DNA of 64,000 bases, taken from NCBI GenBank assembly GCA_947502495.1, contig CANNAC010000001.1:248001-312000 (forward strand), given 5' to 3'. A program made the translations under genes and the position numbers. This document shows, piece by piece, positions 18,442 through 26,487 of the stretch; the first letter of the stretch is position 1, and each line of letters starts with the position of its first letter. The notes beneath the pieces are model-generated. The model did no database searches. It saw only the letters and a list, made by a program, of their open reading frames with translations, and had not been told where the DNA came from. The stretch comes from an uncultured Flavobacteriaceae bacterium (lineage in GTDB: Bacteria; Bacteroidota; Bacteroidia; Flavobacteriales; Flavobacteriaceae).

Positions 18442-19371
18442 ATGAAAAGGATTAAAAATGCACTCGCATTAGTTGGACTATTTGGGATTTGTGGGATGTT
18501 TGTTTTTGCATTGCAAGATGCGCCAACAGACGAGAATTTTGAAAAAAAGATAATAAATGATTATAACGTTTACGCGTTACAAGTCCCTAGTTATTTAGAT
18601 TTTGCTGGTGAGCAAGTACCTTTGCATAATCCAGATATTCTAGAACGTATGGATAGAGAGTTGTTAGTAAATACGTACTGGCAATCTAATGGCTTTTTAA
18701 TGTTTAAACGTGCACGAAAATACTTTCCTATAATAGAACCTATTCTTGCAAAACATGGTATTCCAGACGATTTTAAATACTTAGCGGTTATTGAAAGCGG
18801 ACTTACAAATGCAAGATCACATGCTGGAGCAAGTGGTGTTTGGCAAATAATGAAAGGTACCGGAAGAGAATATGGTTTAGAAGTAAATGATAATGTAGAC
18901 GAACGCTATAATATTGAATTGGCAACAGAGGTTGCTTGTGAGTATTTAAAAAAATCTAAAGAAAAATTGGGGTCATGGACGCTTGCAGCTTCTGGATATA
19001 ATGCAGGAATGGCAGGAATGGCAAGAAGGTTAAAAGAACAAGACGTTTCTGGTTATTACGATTTGCTTTTAGGAGAAGAAACAGGACGTTATGTATTTAG
19101 AATTGTTGCTCTAAAAGAAATATTAAGTCATCCTGATAAATATGGTTTTAATTTTAGAGATAAAGATCTATATAGTTATATTCCTACATATAAAGTAGAA
19201 GTGGATACTGTAGTAACCGATTTTGCTAGTTTTGCTAAAGGTTTTGGTATTAATTACAAAATACTTAAACTACATAACCCTTGGTTACGAGAAGCAAAAT
19301 TAAATAATGCATCTAGAAAAAAATATTTATTAGATATTCCGCGTGAAGGATATTATAACGCAAATCCTTAA
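18442..19371 (+). CDS. Lytic transglycosylase (MltD/SLT family)
   Basis: 309 residues with an N-terminal hydrophobic export segment (about 5-24) and an SLT domain (about 100-215). The catalytic Glu is in YLAVIESGLTN, followed by the conserved GASGVWQIMKGTGREYGL and SGYNAGMAGMARRL. Such enzymes cleave the MurNAc-GlcNAc bond of peptidoglycan with formation of 1,6-anhydroMurNAc. MltD normally carries LysM repeats; here the C-terminus (about 250-305) is short and has no clear LysM, as in several Bacteroidota versions. A terminator follows directly. Confidence 0.9.
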   Translation: MKRIKNALALVGLFGICGMFVFALQDAPTDENFEKKIINDYNVYALQVPSYLDFAGEQVPLHNPDILERMDRELLVNTYWQSNGFLMFKRARKYFPIIEPILAKHGIPDDFKYLAVIESGLTNARSHAGASGVWQIMKGTGREYGLEVNDNVDERYNIELATEVACEYLKKSKEKLGSWTLAASGYNAGMAGMARRLKEQDVSGYYDLLLGEETGRYVFRIVALKEILSHPDKYGFNFRDKDLYSYIPTYKVEVDTVVTDFASFAKGFGINYKILKLHNPWLREAKLNNASRKKYLLDIPREGYYNANP

Positions 19372-19388
19372 ATAGGAGTTTTTGCACT

Positions 19389-19428
19389 AAAAAAGGATAG
19401 CTTTACACACAAAGCTATCCTTTTTTTT
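19389..19428 (+). terminator. Terminator after lytic transglycosylase gene
   Basis: AAAAGGATAGCTTT and AAAGCTATCCTTTT form a 14-bp stem with a 6-nt loop and a run of T. Confidence 0.92.
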
Positions 19429-19512
19429 TGTTTAAAACCGTAGCAATTTTTCATTTCCTAATTAGTTTGTTAAAAAAATCTAATTTAAGCGGGTATCAAG
19501 TATTTATTCTTA

Positions 19513-19520
19513 TATATTTG
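19513..19520 (+). promoter_or_regulatory. -7 box of the riboswitch-controlled transporter
   Basis: TATATTTG matches the TAnnTTTG -7 consensus and lies about 15 bp before the first stem of the riboswitch-like leader. No TTG is present at the expected -33 position. Confidence 0.6.
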
Positions 19521-19534
19521 CCGACTTAAATTAA

Positions 19535-19609
19535 TTATCAAGAATCTCGAAAGGAGATAGCAACCTGCAATAACAAGCAAGGTGCTAAAGCGATAAGCCA
19601 ATATTTTGG
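19535..19609 (+). promoter_or_regulatory. Compact SAM-clan riboswitch-like leader
   Basis: P1 is TTATC (19535-19539) with GATAA (19592-19596). The junction AAGA is as in SAM-I. P2 is a plain hairpin ATCTC-GAAAG-GAGAT (19544-19558). P3 starts AGCAACC and ends AGGTGCT (19559-19586): it keeps the G-C, C-G pairs, the asymmetric AA/U internal loop and the CC/GG pairs that form the SAM pocket in SAM-I and SAM-IV RNAs. There is no P4; instead CCAA-TATT-TTGG (19598-19609) follows P1, recalling P5 of SAM-IV. The kink-turn and pseudoknot arm of SAM-I are missing. It precedes a NhaC/MetT-type transporter. SAM binding is inferred, not shown. Confidence 0.65.
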
Positions 19610-19672
19610 AAAAAATGTTAATTCAATTTCTTCTCTATTTGCTTTTTGTCTTCTTTCTATTAAAAAGAAAAA

Positions 19673-20983
19673 ATGTCAAAATTGAATTCCATTACACCAA
19701 GTTTTAAAGCATTAATCCCCTTATTCGTATTCGTATTTACCTTTTTAGGCGTTGGTTTATACCAAAACGATTTTTATGCACTACCAGCTCCTATAGCAGT
19801 TATCTTGGGTATTATAGTAGCTTTTTTAATGTTTAAGCAATCGGTTAATTCTAAAATTAAAACGCTTTTAAAAGGTTGTGGAGATGATAAAATACTAACC
19901 ATGTGTTTAATCTATTTATTAGCGGGAGCTTTTGCTGCTGTTACTAAAGCTACAGGAAGTGTCGACGCTATTGTAAATTTAGGTTTAGACTTTATTGCCA
20001 TTGAATATATTTATTTTGGCGTTTTTATTATTGCTGCCTTTCTATCTGTTTCTACAGGAACGTCGGTTGGAGCAATTGTTACCTTAGCACCAATTGTTAT
20101 AGGTATTGCAGATCAAGGAGGAACATCTCTTGCGGTGCTTTGTGGTGCATTGCTAGGTGGTTCTATGTTTGGAGATAATTTATCTGTAATATCAGATACT
20201 ACTATTGCTGCAACGCAATCTCTAGATTGTAAGATGAGTGATAAATTTAAAGAGAATATTAAAATAGCACTTCCAGCTGCAATTATTACTTCTATAATTT
20301 TAGTGTTTCAAGGTTTTGATTTGGAAACTAATGCTTCTGAAAATGTGATTTATAATTATAATATAATAAAGATACTACCTTATATTTTAGTTATTTTACT
20401 TTCTGTTTTTGGAGTAAATGTATTTGTAACTCTCCTTTTAGGAATTATTTCTGCAGGTATTTTGGGACTGTTTTATGGCGACTTTACACTGATTGAATCC
20501 ACAAAAATCGCATATTCTGGCTTTACTAGTATGACCGAAATATTTTTACTGTCTTTATTAACAGGAGGTTTAGCCGCTTTGGTAGAAAAAAATGGAGGAA
20601 TAGATTATGTTTTAAATAAAATTAAAACCTTAATTAAAAGTAAAAAATCTGCTCAATTTGGTATCGCAGGTTTGGTAAGTACTATTAATGTTGCTATTGC
20701 TAATAATACGGTATCTATTATAATAGCGGGATCTATTGCGAAAACGATTAATGATGAATATGCTTTAGATAATAAAAAGACAGCTTCTATTTTAGATATT
20801 TTTGCTTGTATTACACAAGGACTATTGCCTTATGGTGCACAAGTATTAATGATCTTAAGCTTTTCTCAAAGTAAAATAAACTATATAGACTTGGTACAAA
20901 ACACATGGTACTTACTATTATTATTAGTAAGTACCATTTTGTTTATTGTTTTTAGAACGAATAGAAAACAGGTAATTCAATAA
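19673..20983 (+). CDS. NhaC/MetT-type Na+-coupled transporter, probably for methionine
   Basis: 436 residues, about eleven membrane helices, with the NhaC-family core (SVSTGTSVGAIVTLAPIVIGIADQGG near 126, LLGGSMFGDNLSVISDTTIAATQSLDC near 160, and the repeat NVAIANNTVSIIIAGSIAKTI near 340). NhaC-like proteins exchange Na+ and H+, but a subgroup controlled by SAM riboswitches (MetT) was predicted to import methionine. The SAM-like leader directly upstream supports the methionine reading here. The 60-bp stretch between leader and ATG is pyrimidine-rich, and TTTCT/AGAAA could pair just before the start codon. Confidence 0.85.
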   Translation: MSKLNSITPSFKALIPLFVFVFTFLGVGLYQNDFYALPAPIAVILGIIVAFLMFKQSVNSKIKTLLKGCGDDKILTMCLIYLLAGAFAAVTKATGSVDAIVNLGLDFIAIEYIYFGVFIIAAFLSVSTGTSVGAIVTLAPIVIGIADQGGTSLAVLCGALLGGSMFGDNLSVISDTTIAATQSLDCKMSDKFKENIKIALPAAIITSIILVFQGFDLETNASENVIYNYNIIKILPYILVILLSVFGVNVFVTLLLGIISAGILGLFYGDFTLIESTKIAYSGFTSMTEIFLLSLLTGGLAALVEKNGGIDYVLNKIKTLIKSKKSAQFGIAGLVSTINVAIANNTVSIIIAGSIAKTINDEYALDNKKTASILDIFACITQGLLPYGAQVLMILSFSQSKINYIDLVQNTWYLLLLLVSTILFIVFRTNRKQVIQ

Positions 20984-20986
20984 GAA

Positions 20987-21565
20987 TTATCTGCTTTTTC
21001 TTTTTTGCGAACGCATAGAACCACCTTGACCATAATGTTGATTTGGTGCTTGTGCGCGCTTCATATTATCTTTCATCATTTTAATTTGCTCTTTTAGCAT
21101 ATCGCGCTTGTCTAATTTTTCAGCTTCCTTTAAAAGGATTTGCGCTTCTTGCTTTCTTCTTTTTGTAAAAGCAATACCAGCTAAGTTTAATTTTGCCATA
21201 GCTAAATCATGATCCATAGATAAACCAAGAGAAATTGCTTTTTTAAATCGTTTTTCAGCTTCACCCATATCCGTTTGGCTAACCATAATACCTTTAAGGT
21301 AATTAAAATAACCTTGCTGTTTTTTCACTAAAGCAGCCTCTGGACTTTTAATTTTATCTAACCATTTGTTAGCTCCTTCAAAATCTTGCTTACGTAATTT
21401 TAAGAAAGCTAATAAAATAATTTCGTTTTTAAAGTATAAGAAAATGAAGATTAAGGATAATAAAATAAACATAATACCGTTGCCAATATAACCTTCTATA
21501 AATTGCCAAATAGCGACTCCTACTATAGCTGCGGCAATAATTAATTTGAAATTTTTGTTGAACAT
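20987..21565 (-). CDS. Membrane-anchored protein with tetratricopeptide-like region
   Basis: 192 residues: two membrane segments near the N-terminus (about 8-22 and 28-54), then helical TPR-like sequence (about 80-165: AEKRFKKAISLGLSMDHDLAMAKLNLAGIAFTKRRKQEAQILLKEAEKL) and a basic tail ending SQKRKSR. The tail could touch nucleic acid or ribosomes, but that is speculation. Family function is unknown. Its stop codon lies 3 bp from the convergent transporter stop codon with no visible terminator between them. Confidence 0.75.
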   Translation of the reverse strand: MFNKNFKLIIAAAIVGVAIWQFIEGYIGNGIMFILLSLIFIFLYFKNEIILLAFLKLRKQDFEGANKWLDKIKSPEAALVKKQQGYFNYLKGIMVSQTDMGEAEKRFKKAISLGLSMDHDLAMAKLNLAGIAFTKRRKQEAQILLKEAEKLDKRDMLKEQIKMMKDNMKRAQAPNQHYGQGGSMRSQKRKSR

Positions 21566-21654
21566 TTTTTACTAAAATTTGTGGATTACAAAGAAACTAA
21601 ATTTTTATTAAAAACACTGCTTTATAAATTTCAAAAAAATATTTATATTTTGGT

Positions 21655-21684
21655 TTGTTAAATAAAAAAGGGTTTGTATATTTG
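21655..21684 (+). promoter_or_regulatory. rpmH promoter
   Basis: TTG (21655-21657), 19 nt, TATATTTG (21677-21684): exact match to the Bacteroidota consensus, 67 bp before the L34 start codon. Confidence 0.85.
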
Positions 21685-21693
21685 CGCGCACAT

Positions 21694-21714
21694 TTGAGGA
21701 AACTCAACCCTGAG
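21694..21714 (+). promoter_or_regulatory. rpmH leader with two alternative hairpins
   Basis: TTGAG-GAAA-CTCAA (21694-21707) is a perfect hairpin with a GNRA loop. Its right arm can instead pair as CTCA-ACCC-TGAG (21703-21714). The two are mutually exclusive and lie in the 5' leader of the L34 mRNA. A regulatory role is only suggested by layout. Confidence 0.4.
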
Positions 21715-21751
21715 AAAATTTATAATTAAGAAGATTTAAAAAAATAAGACA

Positions 21752-21913
21752 ATGCCAAAAAGAACGTTCCAACCATCAAAGAGAAAGAGAAGAAACAAAC
21801 ACGGTTTCAGAGAAAGAATGGCATCTGCTAATGGAAGAAAAGTACTTGCACGTAGAAGAGCTAAAGGAAGAAAGAAATTGTCTGTATCAACTGAAACTAG
21901 ACATAAAAAATAA
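21752..21913 (+). CDS. rpmH: 50S ribosomal protein L34
   Basis: 53 residues, [20 protein letters not shown] and so on, a full-length, highly basic L34 with the invariant GFRxRMA and AxGRKVLxxRRxKGRxxL pattern. It is a single-gene unit here, with its own promoter and terminator. The usual neighbour rnpA is not adjacent. Confidence 0.98.
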   Translation: MPKRTFQPSKRKRRNKHGFRERMASANGRKVLARRRAKGRKKLSVSTETRHKK

Positions 21914-21936
21914 TGATTAACAATTGTTAATATATA

Positions 21937-21967
21937 AAAGGCGTTACTTAGGTGTAACGCCTTTTTT
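21937..21967 (+). terminator. rpmH terminator
   Basis: GGCGTTAC (21940-21947) and GTAACGCC (21954-21961) form an 8-bp stem with a 6-nt loop, followed by seven T. Confidence 0.94.
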
Positions 21968-21983
21968 TATATCTAATAAATAT

Positions 21984-21991
21984 TATTTTTG
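21984..21991 (+). promoter_or_regulatory. Possible carB -7 box
   Basis: TATTTTTG fits TAnnTTTG and lies 22 bp before the carB ATG; no good TTG occurs at -33. Confidence 0.45.
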
Positions 21992-22013
21992 CAACACACT
22001 ATAATTAAATAAA

Positions 22014-24866
22014 ATGCCAAAAAACACGCAACTAAAATCGATTTTAATTATTGGTTCTGGACCAATTGTTATTGGGCAAGCCTGTGAGTTTGATTATTCA
22101 GGAACTCAAGCCTTACGCTCCTTAAGAGAAGATGGTATAGAAACCGTTTTAATTAATTCTAATCCTGCAACTATCATGACTGATCCTTCTATGGCAGATC
22201 ATGTATACTTGTTGCCTTTAACTAGTAAGTCTTTAATTCAAATATTAAAGGAACATCCACAAATTGATGCCGTTTTACCAACAATGGGAGGACAGACAGC
22301 TCTAAATTTGTGTATTGAAGCCGATGAAAAAGGTATTTGGAAAGATTTTGGGGTAGAAATTATTGGTGTAGATATTGACGCTATTAATATCACCGAAGAT
22401 AGAGAGAAGTTTAGAGAGCTAATGCTTAAAATTGGTGTGCCAATGGCGCCTCAAGCAACTGCAACTTCCTATCTAAAAGGAAAAGAAATCGCGCAAGAGT
22501 TTGGTTTTCCTTTAATTATTAGAGCTTCGTTCACTTTAGGTGGAGCAGGAGCTTCTTTTGTGCATAAAGAAGAAGATTTTGATGAATTATTAACTCGCGG
22601 ACTAGAGATTTCTCCAATCCATGAGGTAATGATTGATAAAGCATTAATAGGTTGGAAAGAATATGAATTAGAACTTTTAAGAGATGCTAATGATAATGTT
22701 GTAATTATCTGTTCTATTGAAAATATGGATCCTATTGGAATTCATACTGGAGATTCTATAACCGTTGCGCCAGCAATGACATTAAGTGATACAACGTATC
22801 AGAGAATGCGTGATATGGCCATTCATATGATGCGTAGTATTGGTGATTTTGCAGGTGGTTGTAATGTGCAATTTGCTGTAAGTCCCGATGAAAATGAAGA
22901 TATAATCGCTATTGAGATTAATCCTCGTGTTTCGCGTTCTTCCGCATTAGCGAGTAAAGCAACAGGGTATCCTATTGCAAAAATTGCTGCTAAATTAGCG
23001 ATAGGTTATCATTTAGATGAACTTCAAAACCAAATTACAAAATCTACTTCTGCTTTATTTGAGCCTACTTTAGATTATGTAATTGTGAAAATACCTCGTT
23101 GGAACTTCGATAAATTTGAAGGAAGCGATAGAACACTCGGACTTCAAATGAAATCTGTAGGAGAAGTTATGGGAATTGGTCGTTCGTTTCAAGAAGCATT
23201 ACATAAAGCAACACAATCTCTAGAGATTAAACGTAATGGTTTAGGTGCAGATGGAAAAGGATATAAAGATTACGATCAAATTTTAAGCAAGCTGAAACAT
23301 GCAAGCTGGGATCGTGTTTTTGTTATTTATGACGCTATTCAAATGGGAATTCCGTTAAGTAGAATTCATGAAATAACAAAGATTGATATGTGGTTCTTAA
23401 AGCAATATGAGGAATTATATATGCTGGAAAAAGAAATTTCCACTTTTAAAATTGAAACCATTCAAAAAGATTTGTTGCTAGAAGCCAAACAAAAAGGGTA
23501 TGGTGACAGACAAATAGCACACATGCTTGGTTGTTTAGAAAGTCAGGTATATAACAAACGTGAAGAATTAGGTGTTAATCGAGTGTATAAATTAGTGGAC
23601 ACTTGTGCTGCCGAATTTAAAGCAAAGACTCCTTATTATTACTCTACTTTTGAAAATGATGTAGAAACTGCCGACGGAAAACGTTATGCAGATAATGAAA
23701 GTGTGGTTTCCGATAAAAAGAAAATTATAGTTCTTGGTTCTGGTCCAAATAGAATTGGTCAAGGTATCGAGTTCGATTATTGTTGTGTTCATGGTGTTTT
23801 AGCTGCCGCGGAATGTGGTTATGAAACCATCATGATTAACTGTAATCCAGAAACGGTTTCTACCGATTTTGATACTGCAGATAAATTATACTTCGAACCT
23901 GTTTTTTGGGAACATATTTATGATATCATTAAACATGAAAAACCGGAAGGTGTTATCGTGCAACTTGGTGGACAAACGGCTTTAAAGCTTGCTGAAAAAC
24001 TAGATAGATACGGAATCAAGATTATTGGTACAACGTATCAAGCTTTAGATTTAGCAGAAGATAGAGGTTTGTTTTCTAACATGCTGAAAGAAAATAATAT
24101 TCCATATCCAGAATTTGATATTGCTACAACAGCAGACGAAGCTTCAGCAATTGCAGATGTTTTAGACTTTCCAATATTGGTAAGACCTTCTTATGTACTT
24201 GGTGGACAAGGAATGAAGATTGTAATTAATAAACAAGAACTAGAAAAACATGTTGTTGATTTATTAAGAAGAATGCCAGGAAATCAATTGCTTTTAGATC
24301 ATTATTTAGATGGCGCAATAGAAGCAGAGGCAGATGCTATTTGTGATGGAGAAAATGTATACATTATTGGTATAATGGAACATATTGAACCTTGCGGAAT
24401 TCACTCTGGAGATAGTAATGCAACATTACCTCCTTTTAATTTAGGAGAGTTTGTGATGCAACAAATAAAAGACCACACTAAAAAAATTGCTTTAGCATTA
24501 AATACAGTAGGTTTAATAAACATACAATTCGCTATTAAAGATGATATCGTGTATATTATTGAAGCAAATCCTAGAGCTTCACGTACGGTACCATTTATTT
24601 CTAAAGCCTATGGGGAACCTTATGTAAACTATGCTACTAAAGTAATGTTAGGGGAGAAGAAGGTTACCGATTTTGACTTTAACCCACAACTTAAAGGATA
24701 TGCAATTAAACAACCAGTATTCTCTTTTAATAAGTTTCATAATGTAAATAAACAACTTGGTCCAGAAATGAAAAGTACTGGAGAAAGTATTTTATTTATT
24801 GATAGCTTAAAAGATGATGAGTTTTACAACTTATATTCTAGGCGTAAAATGTATTTGAGTAAATAA
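22014..24866 (+). CDS. carB: Carbamoyl-phosphate synthase large subunit, short form
   Basis: 950 residues with two ATP-grasp halves (about 1-400 and 550-940) separated by the oligomerisation domain. Each half opens with a nucleotide-loop motif: SILIIGSGPIVIGQACEFDYSG and IIVLGSGPNRIGQGIEFDYC. The enzyme joins bicarbonate, ammonia from the CarA subunit, and two ATP to give carbamoyl phosphate for arginine and pyrimidines. E. coli CarB is about 1070 residues; here the C-terminal MGS-like allosteric domain is absent, with the protein ending soon after FNPQLKGYAIKQPVFSFNKF. That suggests loss of UMP/ornithine control. carA is not adjacent. Confidence 0.97.
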   Translation: MPKNTQLKSILIIGSGPIVIGQACEFDYSGTQALRSLREDGIETVLINSNPATIMTDPSMADHVYLLPLTSKSLIQILKEHPQIDAVLPTMGGQTALNLCIEADEKGIWKDFGVEIIGVDIDAINITEDREKFRELMLKIGVPMAPQATATSYLKGKEIAQEFGFPLIIRASFTLGGAGASFVHKEEDFDELLTRGLEISPIHEVMIDKALIGWKEYELELLRDANDNVVIICSIENMDPIGIHTGDSITVAPAMTLSDTTYQRMRDMAIHMMRSIGDFAGGCNVQFAVSPDENEDIIAIEINPRVSRSSALASKATGYPIAKIAAKLAIGYHLDELQNQITKSTSALFEPTLDYVIVKIPRWNFDKFEGSDRTLGLQMKSVGEVMGIGRSFQEALHKATQSLEIKRNGLGADGKGYKDYDQILSKLKHASWDRVFVIYDAIQMGIPLSRIHEITKIDMWFLKQYEELYMLEKEISTFKIETIQKDLLLEAKQKGYGDRQIAHMLGCLESQVYNKREELGVNRVYKLVDTCAAEFKAKTPYYYSTFENDVETADGKRYADNESVVSDKKKIIVLGSGPNRIGQGIEFDYCCVHGVLAAAECGYETIMINCNPETVSTDFDTADKLYFEPVFWEHIYDIIKHEKPEGVIVQLGGQTALKLAEKLDRYGIKIIGTTYQALDLAEDRGLFSNMLKENNIPYPEFDIATTADEASAIADVLDFPILVRPSYVLGGQGMKIVINKQELEKHVVDLLRRMPGNQLLLDHYLDGAIEAEADAICDGENVYIIGIMEHIEPCGIHSGDSNATLPPFNLGEFVMQQIKDHTKKIALALNTVGLINIQFAIKDDIVYIIEANPRASRTVPFISKAYGEPYVNYATKVMLGEKKVTDFDFNPQLKGYAIKQPVFSFNKFHNVNKQLGPEMKSTGESILFIDSLKDDEFYNLYSRRKMYLSK

Positions 24867-24886
24867 TACTAATACATATAGTATAT

Positions 24887-24924
24887 AAAAAGCGAAGTAT
24901 TTAATTGAAATACTTCGCTTTTTT
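24887..24924 (+). terminator. carB terminator
   Basis: AGCGAAGTATTT (24891-24902) and AAATACTTCGCT (24908-24919) form a 12-bp stem with a 5-nt loop; A-run and T-run flank it, so it may also serve the convergent DUF3307 gene. Confidence 0.93.
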
Positions 24925-24955
24925 ATGTTTTAATCTTTCGTTTTTCTTCCTTTTG

Positions 24956-25660
24956 TTATAAAGCGATTTGAAATAGTATTCCTGTTAATATGGCAATACC
25001 AAAACTAATTAAGGTACCAATAAGTATGTATTCGGTAAGCTTTCTATGTTTCGATTCTTTTAAATCCCCAAATCTAAAAACAGATTTAGCAGTGATTAAA
25101 AATCCGACAGCTTCCCAATGGTCTGCAACTATAAAAATGAATACCAAAATACGTTCTAAAATACCAATGTATTTCCCTGCATCTTTAAGAGATTCATTAC
25201 CTTCTGTAAGTTTCGAAATATCCCATTTAGAAAAAATGGTTTTCATGAGTATAGAAACTGGTTGCGTTAAAAAAGCGAAACAGGTTAATAGAAGTAGGTT
25301 TTCTTCCGTAAAAAGTGCTTTAAAATCCATTTCTGTATTGGTATACATAAAATAGGCGATAAGAATTACTAGTATATGAAGTGCTTGATCTATAAAGAAG
25401 AATAATCGTTTTGTTTTTTTCTTTTGAATTTGAAGCTTAATAGCATCTATAATAAAGTGTGAAACACCAATTAGCAGTACTACTGGCCAAAGCGAAAGAT
25501 CCCAAAGGATTACGAGTAATAATACAATATGAATTAATATATGAAGATATAATTTTGGAGATTTTAACTTTTTGCGCTCTTTATCTTTAACCCATTTTTT
25601 GGGTTGTAAAAAGAAATCGCCAATAATGTGCGCTAATAAAAGTTTAATAAGTAGTATCAT
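24956..25660 (-). CDS. DUF3307 domain membrane protein
   Basis: 234 residues with about six membrane helices. The N-terminus LIKLLLAHIIGDFFLQPKKWVKDKERKK and the segment GVSHFIIDAIKLQIQKKKTKR match the DUF3307 family, a membrane protein of unknown function. Conserved His and Asp in membrane helices (HIIGDF, HFIIDAIK) could bind metal or act in catalysis. It overlaps the satD stop by 4 bp (ATGA), so the two are translationally coupled; this pairing with SatD recurs in many bacteria to my knowledge. Confidence 0.86.
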   Translation of the reverse strand: MILLIKLLLAHIIGDFFLQPKKWVKDKERKKLKSPKLYLHILIHIVLLLVILWDLSLWPVVLLIGVSHFIIDAIKLQIQKKKTKRLFFFIDQALHILVILIAYFMYTNTEMDFKALFTEENLLLLTCFAFLTQPVSILMKTIFSKWDISKLTEGNESLKDAGKYIGILERILVFIFIVADHWEAVGFLITAKSVFRFGDLKESKHRKLTEYILIGTLISFGIAILTGILFQIAL

Positions 25661-26271
25661 AATAAGCTGCTTATTTTTTTCTTATACATGTTATTTAAAG
25701 CTAAAATTTCATCCAGATTCGCACGTTTTATACGTTTACTAATAGCATTTTGATTAGTACCTATTAATTTTGCTAAATCTTCTTGTAATGCTTGAGGGTT
25801 TTCTAAAGTTAATTTAACAATTTCTGCCGAATTGACTGTCCAATGATCCATGCTAATTAATGCTAGTTTGAAATATAGATTTAACTCGTCATTAAGCACT
25901 TGCGATTTGGTTTTTATTTTTAGGTTTTGTTTTTCCTTTTTTAAAGTCTCAAAAGTTTCCCCAGAAAATATAAAAGCTTCTCCATTAGACTCTGTAACAT
26001 CTTTGCCTTGATAGGTTTTTTCGCCAATACCAATAGCCAATCTAACATCTAATCCTTTTATCATTTTAATTGCTGATTTTAGGTAAACAGCAGCTTCAAA
26101 ACTTTTGGTGATGTCTTTAATTTCTATTTGAAAACTATCTCCTCGATAGATTTCCCAATGCTTATTGTCGGTTTCTAAATAAGATAGCACAGCTTTTAAA
26201 TGGCTAAGCCAAATCTCTGGATTTTTTTGTCCGCGGGATTTGATAATATCTCCTGTTAGTATGCTTGTCAT
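25657..26271 (-). CDS. satD: SatD family protein (cyclase-like fold plus helix-turn-helix)
   Basis: 204 residues. The N-terminal ~120 residues resemble a class III nucleotide cyclase: ILTGDIIKSR (Asp8) and YRGDSFQIEI (Asp45) align by eye with the two metal-binding Asp segments, and VRLAIGIGEKTYQG with the conserved glycine-rich strand. Near 162-185 (LQEDLAKLIGTNQNAISKRIKRA) is a clear helix-turn-helix. SatD proteins are named from a streptococcal locus and lack a settled function. I infer a DNA-binding regulator that may sense or make a nucleotide. The upstream 28-bp dyad array is the natural candidate operator. It is the first gene of a two-gene operon with DUF3307. Confidence 0.82.
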   Translation of the reverse strand: MTSILTGDIIKSRGQKNPEIWLSHLKAVLSYLETDNKHWEIYRGDSFQIEIKDITKSFEAAVYLKSAIKMIKGLDVRLAIGIGEKTYQGKDVTESNGEAFIFSGETFETLKKEKQNLKIKTKSQVLNDELNLYFKLALISMDHWTVNSAEIVKLTLENPQALQEDLAKLIGTNQNAISKRIKRANLDEILALNNMYKKKISSLL

Positions 26272-26311
26272 TCGCTTGGATTTTTATCCTCTTTTTAAAT
26301 GATAATTATAT

Positions 26312-26451
26312 TTATCGCTAAATTATGTGATAAATATAATTATCGCTTTATTACGTGATAATCAAATATATTCCTTTTTTATGGAATAATCAAGTTTATT
26401 CCTTTAAAAGGGAATATTTTAATTTATTCCTTAATAGTGGAATAATCACGA
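26312..26451. repeat. Five tandem dyad units with a 28-bp period upstream of satD
   Basis: Units of 22 bp start at 26312, 26340, 26368, 26396 and 26424, exactly 28 bp apart. Each has 7-bp arms around 8 bp: two are TTATCGC-N8-GTGATAA and three are near TTATTCC-N8-GGAATAA. The 6-bp joints are AT-rich. The array fills the gap upstream of the satD start and downstream of the thioesterase gene stop. Arrangement fits a multi-site operator or iteron-like array. Confidence 0.9.
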
Positions 26452-26487
26452 ATGTGTAGTTTGTAGGGAATATTATTAGGAATAAAA

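Noticed and set aside
26312-26451. CRISPR array
   Set aside because: The 28-bp period recalls CRISPR repeat length, but each unit is a palindrome directly next to the next one, without unique spacers, and there are no cas genes.
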